Assembly (NCBI RefSeq): GCF_013114595.1
Contig: NZ_VTXE01000002.1
Location: 62,001-126,000 of the forward strand
Direction: 5' to 3'
Origin: Vibrio sp. 99-8-1
GTDB lineage: Bacteria; Pseudomonadota; Gammaproteobacteria; Enterobacterales; Vibrionaceae
DNA: 64,000 nucleotides
Part shown: positions 1 to 9,385 of the stretch, piece after piece
Layout: each line of letters begins with the position of its first letter
Numbering within the stretch: position 1 is the stretch's first letter
The notes under the pieces: generated by a model
Seen by the model: the letters and a program-made list of their open reading frames with translations, nothing else
Databases searched by the model: none
What the model was told of the DNA's origin: nothing
Program-made: the position numbers and the translations under genes

Positions 1-1
1 G

Positions 2-2038
2 AACCAAGAACGCTGGTCAGAAGAAGAGAAGAAGAAGAAAGAACGTGAAGAGTCTTCAGATTATCACGTAACCACTTCTACTTATGCGCGTGAAGCGGAA
101 GATGAAGCGGATGCAAAAGCATCGGCGGGTCGTCGCAAGCGTAAAAAGAAAGCGGCTGGTGCAGACAAAGCTGAAAACAACCAAGCTCGCGGTGGTCGAA
201 ACCAACGTGGTAAAGGTCGTAAAGGTAAGCTAGCGAAACCAACTTCTATGCAGCACGGTTTTGATAAGTCAGCAACAGTGGCTAAGCAAGATGTTGTGAT
301 CGGTGAAACTATCGTTGTTTCTGAACTGGCGAATAAGATGTCAGTTAAAGGAACCGAAGTCATCAAGACCATGATGAAAATGGGCGCTATGGCGACTATT
401 AATCAGGTTATTGACCAAGAAACAGCACAGCTTATTGCTGAAGAAATGGGACACCGTGTTGTTCTACGTAAAGAGAATGAGCTAGAAGAAGCGGTACTGT
501 CTGATCGTGATGACACAGCAGATGCAGTGCCTCGCGCTCCAGTTGTTACTATCATGGGTCACGTTGACCATGGTAAAACATCAACACTTGATTATATCCG
601 TAAAGCACACGTTGCTTCGGGTGAAGCGGGTGGTATTACTCAGCATATCGGTGCTTATCACGTTGAAACTGACAACGGCATGATCACTTTCCTAGATACT
701 CCGGGACACGCCGCGTTTACCGCTATGCGTGCTCGTGGTGCTCAAGCTACCGATATCGTTGTTCTTGTTGTTGCTGCAGATGATGGCGTAATGCCACAAA
801 CAATTGAAGCAATCCAGCACGCCAAAGCTGCTGAAGTGCCTCTAATTGTTGCTGTAAACAAGATTGACAAAGAGGGTGCTAACCCTGACAACGTTAAGAA
901 TGAGCTTGCTCAATATGACGTTATTCCTGAAGAGTGGGGCGGTGAGAACATGTTTGTTCACATCTCTGCTAAAGAAGGAACCAATGTTGAAGGGTTGCTA
1001 GAAACGATTCTTCTACAATCTGAAGTCCTAGAGCTTAAAGCGGTTGCTGATGGTATGGCGTCAGGTGTTGTTGTTGAGTCTCGTCTTGATAAAGGCCGTG
1101 GTCCAGTAGCAACGGTTCTTGTTCAGTCTGGTACTTTGAACAAAGGTGACATCTTACTATGTGGTCAAGAGTATGGCCGTGTTCGTGCAATGCGCGATGA
1201 AAATGGTAAAGAGATCACTCAAGCTGGCCCATCTATCCCTGTAGAAATCATCGGTCTATCTGGTGTTCCTTCTTCTGGTGATGAAGCGACAGTTGTTCGT
1301 GATGAGCGTAAAGCACGTGAAGTAGCGAACTACCGTCAAGGTAAATTCCGTGAAGTGAAACTTGCTCGTCAACAGAAAGCGAAACTTGAAAACATGTTCT
1401 CTAACATGGAAGCGGGTGAAGTTGCTGAGTTGAACGTAGTATTGAAAGCTGACGTACAGGGTTCTGTTGAAGCGATTACTGACTCTCTACACAAACTATC
1501 AACTGAAGAAGTGAAAGTAAGTGTGGTTGGTTCAGGTGTTGGTGGTATTACAGAAACTGATGCTGTACTAGCGGCGGCATCTAATGCAATCATCCTTGGC
1601 TTCAACGTTCGTGCTGATGCTTCAGCTCGCCGCACTATTGAAGCGGAAAACTTAGATTTACGTTACTACTCCATCATCTACCAATTGATTGATGAAGTGA
1701 AACAAGCCATGGGCGGTATGCTTGCGCCAGAATTCAGACAAGAAATCATTGGTCTTGCTGAAGTGCGTGACGTATTTAAGTCACCTAAACTGGGTGCAAT
1801 CGCAGGTTGTATGGTTACTGAAGGTCTAATTAAGCGCAACAACCCAATTCGTGTTCTTCGTGAAAACGTCGTTATCTACGAAGGTGAGTTGGAATCATTA
1901 CGTCGCTTTAAAGATGATGTTCAGGAAGTTAAGAACGGTTACGAATGTGGTATCGGCGTGAAGAACTACAACGATGTTCGTGTTGGTGACCAGATTGAAG
2001 TATTTGAAGTGGTTGAAATTAAGCGTACGCTTGATTAA
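2..2038 (+). CDS. infB: Translation initiation factor IF-2 (5' end outside window)
   Basis: IF-2 is the GTPase that places initiator fMet-tRNA on the 30S subunit and promotes 50S joining. The reading frame is already open at base 2, so the gene starts upstream and 678 codons are visible. The first ~80 residues are a charged, Lys/Glu/Arg-rich linker typical of the IF-2 N-terminal region. The G domain follows, with P-loop GHVDHGKT, G3 motif DTPGH and G4 motif NKID, then the domains II-IV that reach the fMet-tRNA-binding C-terminus. It heads the rbfA-truB-rpsO-pnp series in the conserved gammaproteobacterial order. An ATG at 248 is internal and is not the real start. Identification is secure. 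Confidence 0.98.
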   Translation, partial: NQERWSEEEKKKKEREESSDYHVTTSTYAREAEDEADAKASAGRRKRKKKAAGADKAENNQARGGRNQRGKGRKGKLAKPTSMQHGFDKSATVAKQDVVIGETIVVSELANKMSVKGTEVIKTMMKMGAMATINQVIDQETAQLIAEEMGHRVVLRKENELEEAVLSDRDDTADAVPRAPVVTIMGHVDHGKTSTLDYIRKAHVASGEAGGITQHIGAYHVETDNGMITFLDTPGHAAFTAMRARGAQATDIVVLVVAADDGVMPQTIEAIQHAKAAEVPLIVAVNKIDKEGANPDNVKNELAQYDVIPEEWGGENMFVHISAKEGTNVEGLLETILLQSEVLELKAVADGMASGVVVESRLDKGRGPVATVLVQSGTLNKGDILLCGQEYGRVRAMRDENGKEITQAGPSIPVEIIGLSGVPSSGDEATVVRDERKAREVANYRQGKFREVKLARQQKAKLENMFSNMEAGEVAELNVVLKADVQGSVEAITDSLHKLSTEEVKVSVVGSGVGGITETDAVLAAASNAIILGFNVRADASARRTIEAENLDLRYYSIIYQLIDEVKQAMGGMLAPEFRQEIIGLAEVRDVFKSPKLGAIAGCMVTEGLIKRNNPIRVLRENVVIYEGELESLRRFKDDVQEVKNGYECGIGVKNYNDVRVGDQIEVFEVVEIKRTLD

Positions 2039-2101
2039 TCAACATAACTGACATTATCTGCTACACATCTTGTGTATCGGTAATAGGTTGTTAAATACAC
2101 C

Positions 2102-2124
2102 ATGGGGGGCATAGCGCCCCCCAT
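2102..2124 (+). terminator. GC-rich hairpin between infB and rbfA (attenuator-like)
   Basis: A perfect 9-bp stem (ATGGGGGGC / GCCCCCCAT) with a 5-nt loop is followed by TCTTTCT. It looks like a weak intrinsic terminator inside the operon that could lower read-through from infB into rbfA. The U tract is broken, so partial termination or RNA stabilisation is more likely than full termination. Confidence 0.55.
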
Positions 2125-2146
2125 TCTTTCTATAATGAGAAAAGAA

Positions 2147-2542
2147 ATGTCAAAAGAATTTAGTCGCACACAACGTGTGTCGCAACAGCTACAAAAAGAA
2201 CTCGCGTTGATTTTGCAACGTGAAGTAAGAGACTCTCGCATTGGTATGGTTACCATTTCAGATGTGGAAGTTTCTCGAGATCTTGCTTACGCAAAAGTAT
2301 TTGTTACCTTCCTGTGTGTTGGTGAGCAGACTCCAGAGAAAAGCCTTGAAGCGTTAAAAGAGCATGAAACCCATATTCGAATGATTTTGGGTAAGCGTAT
2401 TCGTCTGCGTTTAACACCAGAGGTTCGCTTTACTTACGATAATACACTTGTTGAAGGTATGCGTATGTCTAACCTTGTAAGTGAAGTGATCAGTGATGAT
2501 AAGCGTAGAGCGAAAGATTCTGGTCGAGAGGACGAAGAGTAA
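2147..2542 (+). CDS. rbfA: 30S ribosome-binding factor RbfA
   Basis: RbfA is a small KH-like protein needed for late maturation of the 30S subunit (16S rRNA 5' end) and for growth in the cold. The predicted protein is 131 aa. It starts [11 protein letters not shown] and carries the family's [11 protein letters not shown] and EGMRMSNLV stretches. An upstream in-frame ATG at 2102 lies inside the hairpin and adds 15 residues not found in the family, so the ATG at 2147 was chosen. The stop codon overlaps the truB start by one base (TAATG), which indicates translational coupling. Confidence 0.96.
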   Translation: MSKEFSRTQRVSQQLQKELALILQREVRDSRIGMVTISDVEVSRDLAYAKVFVTFLCVGEQTPEKSLEALKEHETHIRMILGKRIRLRLTPEVRFTYDNTLVEGMRMSNLVSEVISDDKRRAKDSGREDEE

Positions 2543-3498
2543 TGGGTCGCAGAGGTCGTCGTAAAGGTCGCCCTGTTGATGGGGTTATTCTTCTAGATAA
2601 GCCTACGGGCATAACATCTAATGATGCACTGCAAAAAGTAAAGCGTATCTACTTTGCAGAGAAAGCGGGCCATACCGGCGCGCTTGATCCTCTTGCTACC
2701 GGTATGCTTCCTCTCTGCTTTGGTGAAGCGACAAAGTTCTCTCAGTTTCTACTTGATTCCGATAAACGTTATCGGGTTATCGCTAAGCTGGGTGAGCGTA
2801 CCAACACTTCTGATTCGGATGGTGAAGTGGTGGAAACTCGTGAAGTAAAAGTGGATCGAGGCCAACTCGAACGCTGTATCGCTAAATTCCGCGGTGAAAC
2901 GGATCAAATTCCTTCTATGTACTCTGCTCTCAAATATCAGGGTAAGCCCCTGTATGAGTATGCAAGGGAAGGTATAGAGGTTCCTCGTGAGTCTCGTAAA
3001 ATTACCGTTCACAGTATTGAGCTGGTCCGTTTCGAAGGCAGTGAAGTTGAAATGGATGTCCATTGTTCTAAAGGGACCTATATCCGAACTATCGTTGATG
3101 ACCTTGGTGAAATGCTGGGCTGTGGTGCTCATGTAATTTATCTACGTCGTACTGGTGTGTCTAATTATCCCTATGAAAAAATGGTGACATTAGAGCAACT
3201 AGAAGCTTTGCTAGAAAAAGCACGAGAAGAAGATATTGCTCCAAGAGAGCTGCTGGACCCATTACTTATGCCAATGGATTCTGCGGTACAAGATCTGCCT
3301 GAAGTTAACCTCATAGCTGAACTGACGGATATGATCCAGCATGGACAGCCCGTTCAGGTGTTTGGTGCGCCTTTAGATGGTGTTGTTAGAATGACTAGCG
3401 GTGAAGAGAAGACCTTTATCGGCATCGGTGAAATTGATGACGATGGTAGAGTGGCTCCTAAGCGCTTAGTTGTTTTTCGAGATCAAGAGCAGGAGTAA
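2542..3498 (+). CDS. truB: tRNA pseudouridine(55) synthase TruB
   Basis: TruB makes pseudouridine 55 in the T-loop of tRNAs and also acts as a tRNA chaperone. The protein is 318 aa, normal for the family. The catalytic motif GALDPLATG places the nucleophile at Asp49, near Asp48 of the E. coli enzyme. The KxGHTG and KGTYIRT family motifs are present, followed by the C-terminal PUA-like part. The start ATG overlaps the rbfA stop. The basic N-terminus ([10 protein letters not shown]) is typical of vibrio TruB. Confidence 0.97.
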   Translation: MGRRGRRKGRPVDGVILLDKPTGITSNDALQKVKRIYFAEKAGHTGALDPLATGMLPLCFGEATKFSQFLLDSDKRYRVIAKLGERTNTSDSDGEVVETREVKVDRGQLERCIAKFRGETDQIPSMYSALKYQGKPLYEYAREGIEVPRESRKITVHSIELVRFEGSEVEMDVHCSKGTYIRTIVDDLGEMLGCGAHVIYLRRTGVSNYPYEKMVTLEQLEALLEKAREEDIAPRELLDPLLMPMDSAVQDLPEVNLIAELTDMIQHGQPVQVFGAPLDGVVRMTSGEEKTFIGIGEIDDDGRVAPKRLVVFRDQEQE

Positions 3499-3505
3499 AT
3501 CCTGC

Positions 3506-3534
3506 TTGCATTTTATCGGTGAACCCCTTAGAAT
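3506..3534 (+). promoter_or_regulatory. Sigma70 promoter of rpsO
   Basis: TTGCAT (3506-3511) and TAGAAT (3529-3534) are separated by exactly 17 bases and followed by a GCGCGC discriminator. The GC-rich discriminator is typical of growth-rate or stringently controlled ribosomal promoters. It gives rpsO its own transcript in addition to read-through from truB. Confidence 0.65.
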
Positions 3535-3545
3535 GCGCGCTCCTC

Positions 3546-3574
3546 GTGTCGGCTGAATCAGAGATTGGCGGCAC
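3546..3574 (+). promoter_or_regulatory. Possible S15 autoregulatory leader structure
   Basis: The rpsO leader can fold GTGTCG...GGCGGCAC with an inner AATC/GATT stem, just ahead of the AGGAG ribosome-binding site. In E. coli S15 represses its own translation by binding a leader pseudoknot. The same role here is inferred from position only, and the fold contains mismatches. Confidence 0.3.
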
Positions 3575-3606
3575 AGTGTTAAACTAACTCTTATTAGGAG
3601 AGATTT

Positions 3607-3876
3607 ATGTCTCTGAATGCAGAAACAAAATCAGCTATTGTAGCAGAATATGCACAAGGCGAAGGCGACACAGGTTCACCAGAAGTTCAAGTAGCTCTAC
3701 TTACAGCTTCTATTAACCACCTACAAGGTCACTTTGCAAACCATAAACAAGATCACCACAGCCGTCGCGGTCTTTTACGTATGGTTTCTCGTCGTCGTAA
3801 GCTTCTAGATTACCTTAAAGGTAAAAACCTAGAGCGTTACCAAGACCTAATCAAACGTCTAGGCCTACGTCGCTAA
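3607..3876 (+). CDS. rpsO: 30S ribosomal protein S15
   Basis: S15 is a primary 16S rRNA-binding protein of the small-subunit platform. The 89-aa protein has the family length and signatures ([34 protein letters not shown]). It is preceded by TTAGGAG at a good distance. It has its own promoter upstream and a strong terminator downstream. Confidence 0.99.
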   Translation: MSLNAETKSAIVAEYAQGEGDTGSPEVQVALLTASINHLQGHFANHKQDHHSRRGLLRMVSRRRKLLDYLKGKNLERYQDLIKRLGLRR

Positions 3877-3892
3877 GATAAGTTTGTTGAAG

Positions 3893-3919
3893 AAGGGAGC
3901 TTTTTAGCTCCCTTTTTTT
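3893..3919 (+). terminator. Intrinsic terminator after rpsO
   Basis: A 9-bp perfect stem (AAGGGAGCT / AGCTCCCTT) with a 4-nt loop runs into a T7 tract. Together with the separate pnp promoter it splits rpsO from pnp, although partial read-through is usual in this operon in enterics. Confidence 0.9.
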
Positions 3920-3999
3920 ATTATTTATTGCTTAATAATTTGGATGATTACTTATCTAGATTGGTATTAAGTTGGCTTAAGCTAACCCCTTTAAGTTAC

Positions 4000-4028
4000 T
4001 TGGGTATACCGTTTAAGTAGTTTATACT
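4000..4028 (+). promoter_or_regulatory. Sigma70 promoter of pnp
   Basis: TTGGGT (4000-4005), a 17-base spacer and TATACT (4023-4028) lie about 220 bases before the pnp start codon. The predicted transcript has a long leader containing the hairpin at 4114-4184. Confidence 0.6.
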
Positions 4029-4061
4029 ATGCAACGTCAATTTTGACCTAAGTAGGTTGAA

Positions 4062-4178
4062 ATGACGCTATCAGAAATTCTTAGTAATACTGTCACAGAT
4101 GTCGGCCACTTGGTCGCGACTATTACAAATCTATTTAGCAATATTCACTTTAGCTTGAATAGAGTCGATTTGTACTAG
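4062..4178 (+). CDS. Possible 38-aa leader ORF upstream of pnp
   Basis: An ATG at 4062 opens 38 codons ending TAG at 4178. The peptide starts MTLSEILSNT, and a weak AGG lies 5-10 bases upstream. Its 3' half overlaps the left arm, loop and part of the right arm of the pnp leader hairpin. The constraint that shapes this stretch is therefore probably RNA structure, and the ORF may be fortuitous. No family is recognised. Confidence 0.2.
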   Translation: MTLSEILSNTVTDVGHLVATITNLFSNIHFSLNRVDLY

Positions 4179-4184
4179 TCGCGA
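4114..4184 (+). promoter_or_regulatory. pnp leader long hairpin (probable RNase III / PNPase autoregulation site)
   Basis: An 18-base arm (4114-4131, starting TCGCGACTA) pairs with 4167-4184 (ending TAGTCGCGA) at 17 of 18 positions. A smaller inner stem CTATTT/GAATAG continues the helix. In E. coli the pnp leader forms a long duplex cut by RNase III, after which PNPase degrades the product and represses its own translation. Position and size match, so the same control is inferred. It ends 67 bases before the pnp start. Confidence 0.7.
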
Positions 4185-4251
4185 TGAGTATTGCTTTGAG
4201 TTATTAACTCATAATCGAAGCTAATAAATAGCTTTGAAATAAGGAAATATA

Positions 4252-6378
4252 ATGTTCGCGAATCCAGTCGTTAAAACATTTAAGTACGGTAACCACACCG
4301 TTACTATCGAAACAGGCGTAATTGCACGTCAAGCTACTGCAGCAGTTATGGTTACTATGGACGATACCGCAGTATTCGTATCGGTTGTAGGTAAAAAAGA
4401 AGCGGTAGAAGGTCAAGACTTCTTCCCTCTTACCGTTAACTACCAAGAGCGCACTTATGCAGCAGGTAAAATCCCAGGTGGTTTCTTCAAGCGTGAAGGT
4501 CGTCCTTCTGAAGGTGAAACACTAACGGCTCGTCTAATCGACCGCCCAATTCGCCCGCTTTTCCCTGATTCGTTCAAAAACGAAGTACAAGTTATTGCCA
4601 CAGTAATGTCTGTAAACCCAGATGTTCAACCAGATATGGTAACAATGATCGGTACTTCAGCTGCTCTTGCAATCTCAGGTATTCCGTTTAACGGTCCTAT
4701 CGGTGCTGCACGTGTAGGTCACATCGATGGTCAGCTTGTTCTTAACCCAAGCAACACTGAACTTGAAACATCTAAGCTTGATCTTGTTGTTTCAGGTACT
4801 GAAGGTGCTGTTCTTATGGTTGAGTCTCAAGCAGACAACCTAACAGAAGAAGAGATGCTATCTGCGGTAGTATTTGGTCATGAACAACAACAAGTTGTTA
4901 TCAATGCCATCAACGAATTCAAAGCTGAAGTTAATACTCCAGCATGGGATTGGGAAGCGCCAGCAGAGAACACAGTTTTAGTAAATAAGATTACTGAACT
5001 AGCAGAAGCTAAGCTTGTTGAAGCTTACCAAATCACTGAGAAGATGGCTCGTTACGACCGCATTCATGATATTGCTGCAGAAGTAAACGACGTTCTACTT
5101 GCTGAAGATCCAGAAGCAAACAAGAAAGAAATCCACACTATCTTCCACGATTTAGAGAAAACTGTTGTACGTCGCAGCATCATTGCTGGTAACCCACGTA
5201 TCGATGGTCGTGAGAAAGATATGGTTCGTGCGTTAGACGTACGTACTGGTGTTCTTCCACGTACACACGGTTCATCTCTATTCACTCGTGGTGAAACTCA
5301 GGCTATCGTGACTGCTACTCTAGGTACGCAGCGTGATGCTCAAATCATTGATGAGCTAACAGGTGAGCGTAAAGATCACTTCCTACTGCACTACAACTTC
5401 CCTCCATACTGTGTAGGTGAAACAGGTTTTGTTGGTTCTCCAAAGCGTCGTGAAATCGGCCACGGTAAACTAGCTAAGCGCGGTATTGCAGCGGTAATGC
5501 CTTCTGTTGATGAGTTCCCATACACAGTACGTGTTGTATCGGAAATCACAGAATCTAACGGTTCTTCTTCAATGGCGTCTGTATGTGGTACTTCTCTTGC
5601 TCTTATGGATGCTGGTGTACCAATCAAAGCATCTGTTGCGGGTATCGCTATGGGTCTTGTTAAAGAAGGCGACGATTTTGTTGTTCTTTCTGACATCCTT
5701 GGCGATGAAGATCACCTAGGTGACATGGACTTTAAAGTAGCGGGTACTAATGACGGTATTACTGCACTTCAAATGGACATCAAGATCGAAGGTATCACTA
5801 AAGAGATCATGCAAATTGCTCTTAACCAAGCGCAAGGTGCACGTAAGCACATCCTATCTGTAATGGATGAAGCTATCTCTGGTGCTCGCGAAGATATTTC
5901 TGAGTTTGCTCCTCGTATTCATACTATGAAGATTAGCTCAGAGAAGATTAAAGACGTTATCGGTAAAGGTGGTGCAGTTATTCGTTCTCTGACTGAAGAG
6001 ACTGGCACAACTATTGAAATCGAAGATGACGGCACGATCAAAATCGCCGCTACTGAAGGTGCAGCAGCACAAGAAGCTATTCGTCGTATTGAAGAGATCA
6101 CTGCAGAAGTTGAAGTTGGTCGTATTTATACGGGTAAAGTAGCACGTCTTGCAGACTTTGGTGCATTCGTTACTATCCTACCGGGTAAAGATGGTTTGGT
6201 TCACATTTCTCAAATTGCTGATAAACGTATTGAGAAAGTGGCTGATCACTTGGAAATGGGTCAAGAAGTACAAGTTAAGGTACTAGAAATTGATCGCCAA
6301 GGCCGAGTACGTCTAAGTATGAAAGAAGCAGTAGAAAAACCAGCAGAAGAAGCGCCACAAGCACCTGAAGCTGAATAA
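4252..6378 (+). CDS. pnp: Polyribonucleotide nucleotidyltransferase (PNPase)
   Basis: PNPase degrades RNA 3' to 5' by phosphorolysis, is a degradosome component and can add heteropolymeric tails. The 708-aa protein has the full family layout: first RNase PH domain ([26 protein letters not shown]), helical linker, second RNase PH domain ([46 protein letters not shown]), KH domain with [10 protein letters not shown], and S1 domain near residue 620 ([18 protein letters not shown]). AAGGA lies six bases before the ATG. The ~220-base leader suggests post-transcriptional autoregulation. Confidence 0.99.
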   Translation: MFANPVVKTFKYGNHTVTIETGVIARQATAAVMVTMDDTAVFVSVVGKKEAVEGQDFFPLTVNYQERTYAAGKIPGGFFKREGRPSEGETLTARLIDRPIRPLFPDSFKNEVQVIATVMSVNPDVQPDMVTMIGTSAALAISGIPFNGPIGAARVGHIDGQLVLNPSNTELETSKLDLVVSGTEGAVLMVESQADNLTEEEMLSAVVFGHEQQQVVINAINEFKAEVNTPAWDWEAPAENTVLVNKITELAEAKLVEAYQITEKMARYDRIHDIAAEVNDVLLAEDPEANKKEIHTIFHDLEKTVVRRSIIAGNPRIDGREKDMVRALDVRTGVLPRTHGSSLFTRGETQAIVTATLGTQRDAQIIDELTGERKDHFLLHYNFPPYCVGETGFVGSPKRREIGHGKLAKRGIAAVMPSVDEFPYTVRVVSEITESNGSSSMASVCGTSLALMDAGVPIKASVAGIAMGLVKEGDDFVVLSDILGDEDHLGDMDFKVAGTNDGITALQMDIKIEGITKEIMQIALNQAQGARKHILSVMDEAISGAREDISEFAPRIHTMKISSEKIKDVIGKGGAVIRSLTEETGTTIEIEDDGTIKIAATEGAAAQEAIRRIEEITAEVEVGRIYTGKVARLADFGAFVTILPGKDGLVHISQIADKRIEKVADHLEMGQEVQVKVLEIDRQGRVRLSMKEAVEKPAEEAPQAPEAE

Positions 6379-6423
6379 GATTACTATTGCATCTGTAGCT
6401 AATTAGTTACAAAGCGTGTTATA

Positions 6424-6452
6424 AAGGGGAACAGAAATGTTGCCCTTTTTTT
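6424..6452 (+). terminator. Intrinsic terminator after pnp
   Basis: AAGGGGAACA pairs with TGTTGCCCTT (one mismatch) around a GAAA tetraloop and is followed by T7. It lies just before the nlpI ribosome-binding site. Confidence 0.85.
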
Positions 6453-6470
6453 ATGGGTCGAAGGAGATAT

Positions 6471-7367
6471 ATGTCAGTGAGATGGTTGAAATTCGTTGTG
6501 TTTGGTTTGTTAGTTGCTCTTTCAGGTTGTGCATCTATTAACAATCCGACAAGCAGTCAGTGGGTATATCCTCCGATGGCGGTTCCATTACAGGCAAGCA
6601 TTCAGCAAGAAGTACAGATTGCTCGACTCACTCAACTTTTACAGCGTGAAGACTTATCTAATGATGTGAAAGCGAAAATGTTTTATGAGCGTGGTAGCTA
6701 CTTTGATGCCGCAGGGTTAAGGGATCTTGCTCGATTGGACTTTAATCAGTCATTAAGTTTAAATCCAGCTCAACCTGATATTTTCAATATGTTAGGTGTT
6801 TACTTTACCCAAGTTGGCGAGTTTGATGCCGCCTATGAAGCGTTTGATTCGACATTAGAGTTAGACCCTGACAATCAGTATGCAGAGCGTAATAGAGCCA
6901 TTGCTTTGTATTATGGTGGTCGTATCGACCTTGCCTTAGAAGAGATTCGCTCTCACTATAATGATGATCCGGGTGACCCATTTAGGGCACTTTGGCTTTA
7001 TATCATTGAGAGAGAAAAATCTTCTGAAAAAGCCTTTGCCGATCTCAAGCTTCGTTATGATGACCGAAATGACGAATGGGGATGGGTATTGGTGGCAATT
7101 ATGCTTAACGAAATTACTGAGCAGCAAACCTTTAAAGCGGTGCTTGATGGAACCAGAGACAACGTGATTCTTGCTCAGAGACTAACGGAAAGCTATTTTT
7201 ACCTAGCGAAGCGTTACCAGTTTGATGGCTTGTATGCGGACTCTATCGCATTATATAAATTGGCATTGTCATTCAATGTCTACGAATATGTAGAGCATCG
7301 ATACTCCTTCCTTGAGTTGGGACGTATATTTACCAAGGTTCGGGAAGAGCAGCTAGCGGCTGAATAA
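6471..7367 (+). CDS. nlpI: Outer-membrane lipoprotein NlpI (TPR adaptor)
   Basis: NlpI is an outer-membrane-anchored TPR protein that in E. coli acts as adaptor for the protease Prc and scaffolds peptidoglycan hydrolases and synthases. The 298-aa protein has a short signal peptide ending in lipobox LSGC (Cys20) and then tetratricopeptide repeats around residues 60-150 (for example LARLDFNQSLSLNPAQPDIF and AAYEAFDSTLELDPDNQYAE). AAGGAG lies at 6461-6466, so the ATG at 6471 was chosen over the in-frame ATG at 6453. Its place after pnp is conserved in gammaproteobacteria. Confidence 0.96.
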   Translation: MSVRWLKFVVFGLLVALSGCASINNPTSSQWVYPPMAVPLQASIQQEVQIARLTQLLQREDLSNDVKAKMFYERGSYFDAAGLRDLARLDFNQSLSLNPAQPDIFNMLGVYFTQVGEFDAAYEAFDSTLELDPDNQYAERNRAIALYYGGRIDLALEEIRSHYNDDPGDPFRALWLYIIEREKSSEKAFADLKLRYDDRNDEWGWVLVAIMLNEITEQQTFKAVLDGTRDNVILAQRLTESYFYLAKRYQFDGLYADSIALYKLALSFNVYEYVEHRYSFLELGRIFTKVREEQLAAE

Positions 7368-7396
7368 TAGAAATAGCCGAAAGAGTAGAGTGAAGC

Positions 7397-7422
7397 GCTG
7401 GATATAATCCAGCGTTTTTTTT
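7397..7422 (+). terminator. Intrinsic terminator after nlpI
   Basis: CGCTGGAT / ATCCAGCG with a 3-nt loop is followed by T7. Confidence 0.9.
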
Positions 7423-7423
7423 G

Positions 7424-7468
7424 TTGCGTGTTTTATTATTTCAGCTAAAATAGTTAGCCTTGCTAACT
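7424..7468 (+). promoter_or_regulatory. marR promoter with overlapping MarR operator
   Basis: TTGCGT (7424-7429), 16 bases and TAAAAT (7446-7451) form a promoter. The palindrome AGTTAGC-CTT-GCTAACT (7452-7468) abuts the -10 box over the transcription start. The same GTTAGC-N3-GCTAAC element precedes the MATE gene. A repressor bound here would block transcription, so autoregulation by the MarR protein is inferred. Confidence 0.7.
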
Positions 7469-7481
7469 AAATGGATGCAAA

Positions 7482-7895
7482 ATGAGTCTACAAGAGAGTT
7501 TAATTAAACTTGAACGGTTTATGTCGAAAGAGTGGCGTCTATTATCAAAAGTTGATGATCCTCTAGCGATGCTAAGTTTTAATGAGTTTGATTATTTAAA
7601 AGTGATTCAGTATGCCAATGAACCGATAAGAATTACTGACTTAGCGGAAGAGATGTTAGTGGCAAAACCATCTGCGTCAAATATGGTGGTAAGACTTGAA
7701 AAGAAAGGGCTGGTAAAGCGAATAGCTTGCCCTGAAGATGCTCGTGCTAAGCGTGTTATTTTGACTGAAAAAGCTCAGCGCGGTTTATTGCTGGAAGATG
7801 TTGTACATACAGAGATTACACGAAAACTGGAAGCGAAAGTGAGTAAAGAAGAGGTCGCAGAGTTTGTTGCCATCTTTAACAAAATGCTTAAGTAG
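7482..7895 (+). CDS. MarR-family transcriptional regulator
   Basis: This is a 137-aa winged-helix dimer of the MarR type, a family of ligand-responsive repressors that often control efflux pumps. The DNA-binding part runs from about residue 45 to 100 (ITDLAEEMLVAKPSASNMVVRLEKKGLVKRI, shown here only as the core helix-turn-helix span), followed by the wing with D-A-R-A-K-R. Helices at both ends would form the dimer interface. It lies 72 bases before a MATE exporter gene on the same strand, and both genes carry the same palindrome upstream. The likely job is repression of itself and of the exporter; the ligand is unknown. Confidence 0.9.
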   Translation: MSLQESLIKLERFMSKEWRLLSKVDDPLAMLSFNEFDYLKVIQYANEPIRITDLAEEMLVAKPSASNMVVRLEKKGLVKRIACPEDARAKRVILTEKAQRGLLLEDVVHTEITRKLEAKVSKEEVAEFVAIFNKMLK

Positions 7896-7935
7896 AAATC
7901 ACTGTACGCCATATCATGGCGAATATATCAATATA

Positions 7936-7950
7936 GTTAGCATTGCTAAC
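7936..7950 (+). promoter_or_regulatory. MarR-type operator before the MATE gene
   Basis: GTTAGC-ATT-GCTAAC is a perfect 6-3-6 palindrome, identical in both arms to the site in front of marR (7453-7467), with conserved TA before it. It lies 18 bases upstream of the MATE start codon. Confidence 0.7.
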
Positions 7951-7967
7951 AAAATGAGAGTAAAGCT

Positions 7968-9317
7968 ATGTCTAAAACGATCACTAAACAGTTTCTAAAA
8001 TATACGTTACCTACTGTTGCAGCAATGCTGGTGAATGGTTTGTATCAGGTCGTAGACGGGATTTTCATTGGCCAATATGTAGGGGCGGATGGATTGGCTG
8101 CGATAAATGTGGCGTGGCCAATTATTGGTGCTGTGTTGGGTATAGGGATGATGGTCGGTGTTGGCACAGGAGCGGTAGTGTCGATTAATCAAGGTGCAGG
8201 CAATAAAGATAAGGCGAAAAGTATACTCAGTACTGGTCTTATTTTTCTATTTTTACTGTTTCCTGTGCTCTCGCTGTTTTTGTGGCAGTACGCCGATAGT
8301 TTATTGTTAGCGCAAGGAGTTGAAGGGGAAGTATTCCAGCTCGCTAAGCAATATATCGACGTACTAATTGTCAGCAGCCTGTTTTCACTTGGCTCAATTG
8401 CGATCCCTTTTCTACTGCGAAATGATAATAGTCCAAACTTTGCCACCGTATTGATGATCATAGGGGCTGTCGTGAACATTGCTCTTGATTATCTGTTTAT
8501 TGCCGTCATGGGCTGGGAGTTAGAGGGGGCCGCTATCGCGACCGCAATGGCACAGTTCGTGGTGACTTTAATGGGTGTGGGGTATTTCTTCTCCCGCTAT
8601 GCCACAATGAAATTATCCCTTGCCACTCTTTCATTTCGAGTGAAGGAGTTACCTGAAATTTGCAGTATTGGTCTCTCAAGTTTCTTTATGTACCTTTACG
8701 GTTCAGCGATGGTAGCGGTTCACAACTGGATGTTTACTCAATTTGGTAATGTTGTGATGATCGGCGCTTATGCCATTATTGGCTATGTAGTGACCATTTA
8801 CTACTTAACAGTAGAAGGGATCGCTAACGGTATGCAGCCATTAGTGAGCTTTAATCATGGTGGCAAAAATCGCGAGGCGGTAGCCAAACTGTTCAATTTA
8901 GCTGCGTGGAGCTCTGTTTTATTAGGTATTGCCTTTGTTCTTTTATTGAACATTTATCCAGAGCAAATTATCGCAGTGTTTAACTCTGAAGATGCAGAGT
9001 TGATGACACAGGCGACACTGGGTATTCGACTGCATATGTTTGCCCTGTTTTTGGATGGCTTTATTGTGGTTGCAGGGGCATATTACCAAGCGGTTGGTCA
9101 GAGCAAGAAAGCGATGTTTGTGACTATTGGGAATATGGCGGTACAGATACCTTTCCTATTCACCCTGCCGTATCTCTTTGGCTTGGTGGGCGTGTGGATT
9201 GCTTATCCGCTTTCGAATATTGCCCTAAGCATTGTGATTATCTGGATGATTAGACGGGAGTTTACTAACAGTAGCAGTGTCGAAAATGGGTACAGTAAGG
9301 TATCAGAAGTAAACTAA
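7968..9317 (+). CDS. MATE-family multidrug/cation exporter
   Basis: MATE proteins are inner-membrane antiporters that expel drugs or metabolites using Na+ or H+ gradients. The 449-aa protein has about 12 hydrophobic segments and two homologous halves. The first transmembrane segment carries the MATE-typical VNGLYQVVDGIFIGQYVG. It resembles the MepA-like branch of the family. Its gene follows a MarR regulator with a shared operator, so inducible efflux is likely. The substrate cannot be read from the sequence. Confidence 0.92.
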   Translation: MSKTITKQFLKYTLPTVAAMLVNGLYQVVDGIFIGQYVGADGLAAINVAWPIIGAVLGIGMMVGVGTGAVVSINQGAGNKDKAKSILSTGLIFLFLLFPVLSLFLWQYADSLLLAQGVEGEVFQLAKQYIDVLIVSSLFSLGSIAIPFLLRNDNSPNFATVLMIIGAVVNIALDYLFIAVMGWELEGAAIATAMAQFVVTLMGVGYFFSRYATMKLSLATLSFRVKELPEICSIGLSSFFMYLYGSAMVAVHNWMFTQFGNVVMIGAYAIIGYVVTIYYLTVEGIANGMQPLVSFNHGGKNREAVAKLFNLAAWSSVLLGIAFVLLLNIYPEQIIAVFNSEDAELMTQATLGIRLHMFALFLDGFIVVAGAYYQAVGQSKKAMFVTIGNMAVQIPFLFTLPYLFGLVGVWIAYPLSNIALSIVIIWMIRREFTNSSSVENGYSKVSEVN

Positions 9318-9347
9318 ATTTGAGTAAAGGGATATTCGATACAATAA

Positions 9348-9382
9348 GCGTAAGTGAGCAAGGTGCCCACTTACGCGTTTTT
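9348..9382 (+). terminator. Terminator between the convergent MATE and ubiV genes
   Basis: A 12-bp stem (GCGTAAGTGAGC / GCCCACTTACGC, one mismatch) with a 5-nt loop is followed by G then T5 on the plus strand. It lies three bases from the ubiV stop and may serve both directions, though the minus-strand U tract is poor. Confidence 0.8.
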
Positions 9383-9385
9383 ATG

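Noticed and set aside
5064..5696. Long antisense ORFs opposite pnp, infB, rcpA and tadZ
   Set aside because: They mirror the codon pattern of the well-identified sense genes and lack ribosome-binding sites and family features.
7907..7921. CGCCAT-ATC-ATGGCG hairpin between marR and the MATE gene
   Set aside because: A short 6-bp stem without a T tract; not supported as a terminator.
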